Assembly (NCBI GenBank): GCA_964603125.1 | Contig: CAZRUA010000079.1 | Span: forward strand, 1 to 16,993 | Direction of reading: 5' to 3' | DNA: 16,993 bases | From: CAZRUA01 sp964603125 | GTDB lineage: Bacteria > Bacteroidota > Bacteroidia > B-17B0 > Aurantibacillaceae | In this document: positions 13,538 to 16,993 of the stretch, in pieces | Layout of the letters: each line of letters opens with the position of its first letter | Numbering within the stretch: the stretch's first letter is position 1 | The notes under the pieces: generated by a model | What the model saw: only the letters and a program-made list of their open reading frames with translations | The model's database searches: none | What the model was told of the DNA's origin: nothing | Position numbers and translations under genes: made by a program

Positions 13538-15598
13538 ATGCCTTTTATAAATAAAATACCATTTATAAGATACTTCTTTCCATTCTTAACTGGAATTTTA
13601 ATCTACTTATTTTCATCCACACAAGTCAATTTTTATTTAGTTTGTGTTTTCTACTCTCTACTTCTTCTAATCTATTATTTTAACATTGACAAGAGTAATT
13701 CTTTAAAAAAGAAAACATTCGGTATATGTTTAAACTTGTTTTTCCTTTTGGTAGGAATACTATCATGCAATGTATATAAGTATAATCACCCTAACCATTA
13801 CACAAATTTTATAGCACATAATCCAAATGTTTTATATGCTCGTGTTGCAGATATACCAAAGCAAACCAATAAATCAGTAAAAATTCAGTTAGATGTTAAA
13901 AGCCTTATAATTAATGGCGAGAACAAAAACACTTGTGGCAAAATCATTTGTTATCTTCAAAGAAATGATACAACAACACAAATTAAATATGGTGATTTAC
14001 TTGCTCTTTCATCTCCAAAATTTAATTCAATAAAAGCAAACTTAAATCCAAACGAATTTGATTATAAAGATTACTTATCAAACTCAAATGTATATTATCA
14101 GGTTTTCATTAAATCCAATAATTTAAAAAATTTAGGTTATGTGAATGATAATCTAATCATTGATTACTCATTGTATTTAAAACAAAAGTTTATTTCCATA
14201 CTAAAAAACAATGGTGTTACTGGACAAGAATTAGAAGTTACTTCTGCAATATTACTTGGTTATGATGATAACATTGACCCTGAATTAATGAAGGCATATG
14301 GCCACACAGGAACATTGCATGTATTATCTGTATCTGGCTTACATGTTGGTGTTATATATCTTATTCTAAATTACATTTTCTTCTTTCTAAATAAAAACCG
14401 GAAGCAAGTCTTTTTAAAAGTAATTATTATTTTTCTTTTTCTTTGGTTTTATGCCTTCCTTTCAGGGCTTTCTCCATCAGTTGTAAGAGCATCAGCTATG
14501 TTTAGTGTAGTAATGTTTGGAAATGCATTTAACAAAAAAAGCGAAGTATTTAATTCAATATTTGTAACCGCATTTTTCATATTACTATTTAATCCTTATC
14601 TAATTAAAGATTTAGGTTTCCAACTTTCTTATCTATCATTAATTGGCATTATTTACTTTCAACCAAAAATTTACCAATGGTTAAACTTTGAAAACCATTA
14701 TGCCGACAAACTATGGCAATTTTGTTCCGTTTCAATAGCTGCGCAACTAATAACGTTACCAATTAGTATTTACTATTTTCATCAAATACCGCTTTTGTTT
14801 TTAATTTCAAACCTTATTATTATTCCTATTTCATCAGTATTGATGTATTTAGGAATATTAGTACTTGCATTATCATTTATGCCACAAGTTTGTAGCTTAT
14901 TAGTTTACTTACTAAGTTTTGCGTGCAAAAGCATGAATTACCTTACCATTCAGCTTGATCAAGTTCCTTACTCATACATTGGAAATATTGCCATTAGCTT
15001 AGCGATGGTTTATTTACTGTACTGTATCATTTTACTTTTCTTTAAAGCACTCGAAAATAAATCGATAAAATATGTATATGCAACTTTCGTTTTTATCATA
15101 ATCAGTGTTTGCTTGTCCATTTATAATGAGTACGCAAATAGTAAATACAATAAGCTAATCATTTACAACTTAAATAACTTTAGTGTTATTGATATGATTG
15201 AAAGTAAGAATAACACCAGCCTTTGCGACACCTTGAGCTATGAAAGATTAAAGGCAATAAATTTTCATGTAGAACAAAATAGAATTCAAGAAAACATAAA
15301 ATCCACTGCTCATATTCCGTTAGGTACAAAAGACTTAATTATAAACTTTAAGAATAAAAAACTATTAATTAAAAACGATTCATTACTTAGTAATCCAAGA
15401 GAAAAAATTGACTACTTATTAATTCGCAAAAACAACATAACAAGTTTAAATGATTTATATGCCTTATACTCGCCAAACCTTATTATTGCTGATGGTTCAA
15501 ACAGTTACAAAACATTAAAGAAAATAAAAAAAGAAGCCTCTAAGCTAAAAATTGATTTATGGGTAACAAAAGAAAAAGGTGCCTTAACTATACAGTAG
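13538..15598 (+). CDS. comEC: ComEC/Rec2 family DNA-uptake membrane protein with degenerate C-terminal domain
   Basis: A 686-residue polytopic inner-membrane protein that forms the channel carrying single-stranded DNA into the cytoplasm in natural transformation. N-terminal membrane helices precede the soluble DUF4131-type domain (about 90-200, ending NPNEFDYKDYL). The competence core then starts with GHTGTLHVLSVSGLHVG (about 255-271), the strongest family signature, and runs through many membrane helices to about residue 525. The C-terminal part (about 535-686) aligns in position with the metallo-beta-lactamase domain of longer ComEC proteins (LIIADGSNSYKTLKKIKKE near the end). It lacks the metal-binding HxHxDH motif, so nuclease activity there is unlikely. 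This reduction is common in Bacteroidota. It is the only plus-strand gene here, and its TAG stop lies two bases from the stop of the convergent gene, leaving no room for a terminator between them. Confidence 0.93.
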   Translation: MPFINKIPFIRYFFPFLTGILIYLFSSTQVNFYLVCVFYSLLLLIYYFNIDKSNSLKKKTFGICLNLFFLLVGILSCNVYKYNHPNHYTNFIAHNPNVLYARVADIPKQTNKSVKIQLDVKSLIINGENKNTCGKIICYLQRNDTTTQIKYGDLLALSSPKFNSIKANLNPNEFDYKDYLSNSNVYYQVFIKSNNLKNLGYVNDNLIIDYSLYLKQKFISILKNNGVTGQELEVTSAILLGYDDNIDPELMKAYGHTGTLHVLSVSGLHVGVIYLILNYIFFFLNKNRKQVFLKVIIIFLFLWFYAFLSGLSPSVVRASAMFSVVMFGNAFNKKSEVFNSIFVTAFFILLFNPYLIKDLGFQLSYLSLIGIIYFQPKIYQWLNFENHYADKLWQFCSVSIAAQLITLPISIYYFHQIPLLFLISNLIIIPISSVLMYLGILVLALSFMPQVCSLLVYLLSFACKSMNYLTIQLDQVPYSYIGNIAISLAMVYLLYCIILLFFKALENKSIKYVYATFVFIIISVCLSIYNEYANSKYNKLIIYNLNNFSVIDMIESKNNTSLCDTLSYERLKAINFHVEQNRIQENIKSTAHIPLGTKDLIINFKNKKLLIKNDSLLSNPREKIDYLLIRKNNITSLNDLYALYSPNLIIADGSNSYKTLKKIKKEASKLKIDLWVTKEKGALTIQ

Positions 15599-15600
15599 TT

Positions 15601-16993
15601 TTAGTATTTCACTTGTTTTGCTTCGTCCAACGCTTCGTATAAAACGCGATGTATTTTACCACGAATACTCATTTTAGCTAATTTATTTTCATCAGCATTA
15701 GGATATACCCTATTAGAAAGGAAAATATAAACCAATCCATTTTTAGGATCTGCCCACACAAAAGTACCGGTGAAACCACTATGTCCAAAGCTTTCAGCTG
15801 AGCATGCTTTGGTTACTGGGCTATCTTTTTTCTCATCCATCTCAGGTTTTTCAAAACAAATACCTCTTCTGTTTTTAGGACAATAAATACAATCTTGCGT
15901 AAATAGCTTAACAGTTGCTTCAGTGAGAATTTGTTGACCGCCATACGAACCCTTATTTAACAGCATCTGCATCATAATCATTAAATCATCGGCTGTTCCA
16001 AAAAGCCCTGCGTGCCCTGCAACCCCTCCTATCATAGCTGCTCCAGGATCATGCACATAACCTTTAATAACCTGCTTTCTAAACTTTGTATCATTTTCGG
16101 TTGGCACTATTTTCTTTACATCAAATACTTCTCTTGGCAGATAAGATGTTGAATTCATTCCTAACTTCAAATAAAACATTTGCTTTACATATTCATTTTG
16201 TGTTTTACCTGTTAATCGTTCAATAATTCTATTCATATAGTAATAACCTAAATCACTATACAAGTACTCACCCTTCTTCTCTAACTTACTTGCTGTTATT
16301 TTCTCGAATATTGAATCAGTATATCCTTTTTTTATATAAAGATTGGTGGCTACTTCAACAGGAAAATCTTCGGATTGTTTTGTGCTAAAATAACCTGGTT
16401 TAAATTCATTTTTCTTATTAATTGTTCGAAGATAAAATGGAAGCCAAGCCTGCAAACCCGCTTGATGCGTAAGGACTTCCTTTATAACCATGTCCTCTTT
16501 ATTACTACCTTTTAATTCAGGTAAATAATCGCCTAGCGTTTTATTAATATCCAGCTTTTTTTCATCAACAAGCTTCATAATAGCTAAGGCAGATGAAGCT
16601 ACTTTGGTTAAAGATGCTAAGTCGTATATACTTGATTCATCTACAAGTTCTTTTCCATCATAAGTAAATTTTCCAAATGATTTATTGTAAAAAACCTTAC
16701 CATTTTTAGCTGCCACAACCCTGCATCCCGGGAATGCTTGCTCTTTTATAGCATCTTTAACGATACTATCGATTTGATTTAACTTTTTTTTTTCAATGCC
16801 TAAATCTAAAGCATCTACTTGTTTAACTCTAATGGCATTTTTAATCTCGACACCTGCTCCTCTTTTAAAAGTATTGACACTAACTGGGACTTTTGCATTT
16901 AAAGCAACTGCGCCGAAAATTGCTTCAGCACAAGACTTTTGGGTGTAACTAGCAAACTCAGAACCCTCTATAACTGCTCGGCTAGAGTAAAAC
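15601..16993 (-). CDS. C-terminal part of a GH3 glycosidase / beta-lactamase-like serine hydrolase fusion
   Basis: The frame stays open to the right edge, so the N-terminus is missing; about 463 residues are visible. The first 60 or so, including SCAEAIFGAVALNAKVPVSV and FKRGAGVEI, match the end of a GH3 (NagZ-like) N-acetylhexosaminidase module. A linker then leads into a class C beta-lactamase-like domain from about residue 75. Its serine motif is LASLTK (S-x-x-K nucleophile and base), followed by LTHQAGL, a tyrosine motif YSDLGYYYMN and a final HSGFTGT in the KTG position. Such GH3-serine hydrolase fusions occur in Bacteroidota and are thought to act on cell-wall glycopeptides. A GTG at 16716 could be mistaken for a start, but it lies within FPGCRVVAAKNG, conserved serine-hydrolase sequence, so it is internal. 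The stop faces that of comEC. Confidence 0.9.
   Translation of the reverse strand, partial: FYSSRAVIEGSEFASYTQKSCAEAIFGAVALNAKVPVSVNTFKRGAGVEIKNAIRVKQVDALDLGIEKKKLNQIDSIVKDAIKEQAFPGCRVVAAKNGKVFYNKSFGKFTYDGKELVDESSIYDLASLTKVASSALAIMKLVDEKKLDINKTLGDYLPELKGSNKEDMVIKEVLTHQAGLQAWLPFYLRTINKKNEFKPGYFSTKQSEDFPVEVATNLYIKKGYTDSIFEKITASKLEKKGEYLYSDLGYYYMNRIIERLTGKTQNEYVKQMFYLKLGMNSTSYLPREVFDVKKIVPTENDTKFRKQVIKGYVHDPGAAMIGGVAGHAGLFGTADDLMIMMQMLLNKGSYGGQQILTEATVKLFTQDCIYCPKNRRGICFEKPEMDEKKDSPVTKACSAESFGHSGFTGTFVWADPKNGLVYIFLSNRVYPNADENKLAKMSIRGKIHRVLYEALDEAKQVKY

Noticed and set aside
16714..16716. GTG start for the serine hydrolase
   Set aside because: The frame remains open to the window edge and the upstream residues match the GH3 end and the conserved start of the serine hydrolase domain, so this codon is internal.

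Overview
The window is AT-rich and looks like chromosome from a member of the Bacteroidota. The evidence is a Bacteroidota-style ComEC with a decayed C-terminal domain, a GH3/serine-hydrolase fusion protein of the kind found in that phylum, signal peptides ending in ...AQ, A-rich translation starts with weak Shine-Dalgarno sequences, and GAF-coiled-coil sensors typical of the phylum. I see no rRNA, tRNA, CRISPR array or insertion sequence.

Layout. (1) Positions 1-9899, all on the minus strand, form a compact run of nine genes with gaps of 0-32 bases, read from 9899 down past position 1. In transcription order they are: a SiaB-type protein kinase, a SiaC-type phosphoprotein, a very large ABCG-like ABC transporter, a small cysteine-rich secreted protein, a lipoprotein, a membrane sensor (MCP-like four-helix bundle, HAMP, GAF, coiled coil), a complete CheR methyltransferase, a stand-alone GAF protein, and a membrane GAF-PAS sensor cut by the window edge. 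(2) Positions 9900-10295 are a gene-free AT-rich leader holding a 9+9 bp inverted repeat and a 10 bp palindrome. (3) Positions 10296-13314 (minus strand) are a second unit: an OprB-like porin with an N-terminal EF-hand, then a CheR homologue that has lost its SAM-binding motif, then a receiver-less CheB methylesterase. The porin stop and the CheR-like start are directly adjacent. (4) After a 223-base divergent spacer, comEC runs on the plus strand (13538-15598). Two bases separate its stop from that of the convergent GH3-serine hydrolase gene (15601 to the window edge).

How the genes may work together. SiaB and SiaC are the kinase and substrate of a partner-switching module known from Pseudomonas aeruginosa. 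There a PP2C phosphatase (SiaA) opposes the kinase, and unphosphorylated SiaC activates the diguanylate cyclase SiaD. Neither SiaA nor SiaD is visible here. Instead the module shares an apparent operon with CheR, three related GAF proteins, an ABC transporter and two exported proteins. The nearby second unit supplies CheB and a probable CheR pseudoenzyme. No CheA, CheW, CheY or MCP signalling hairpin is present. My reading is a non-motility signalling system that couples receptor methylation to a SiaB/SiaC switch and to envelope export. The gene content is seen in the sequence; the wiring is inference.
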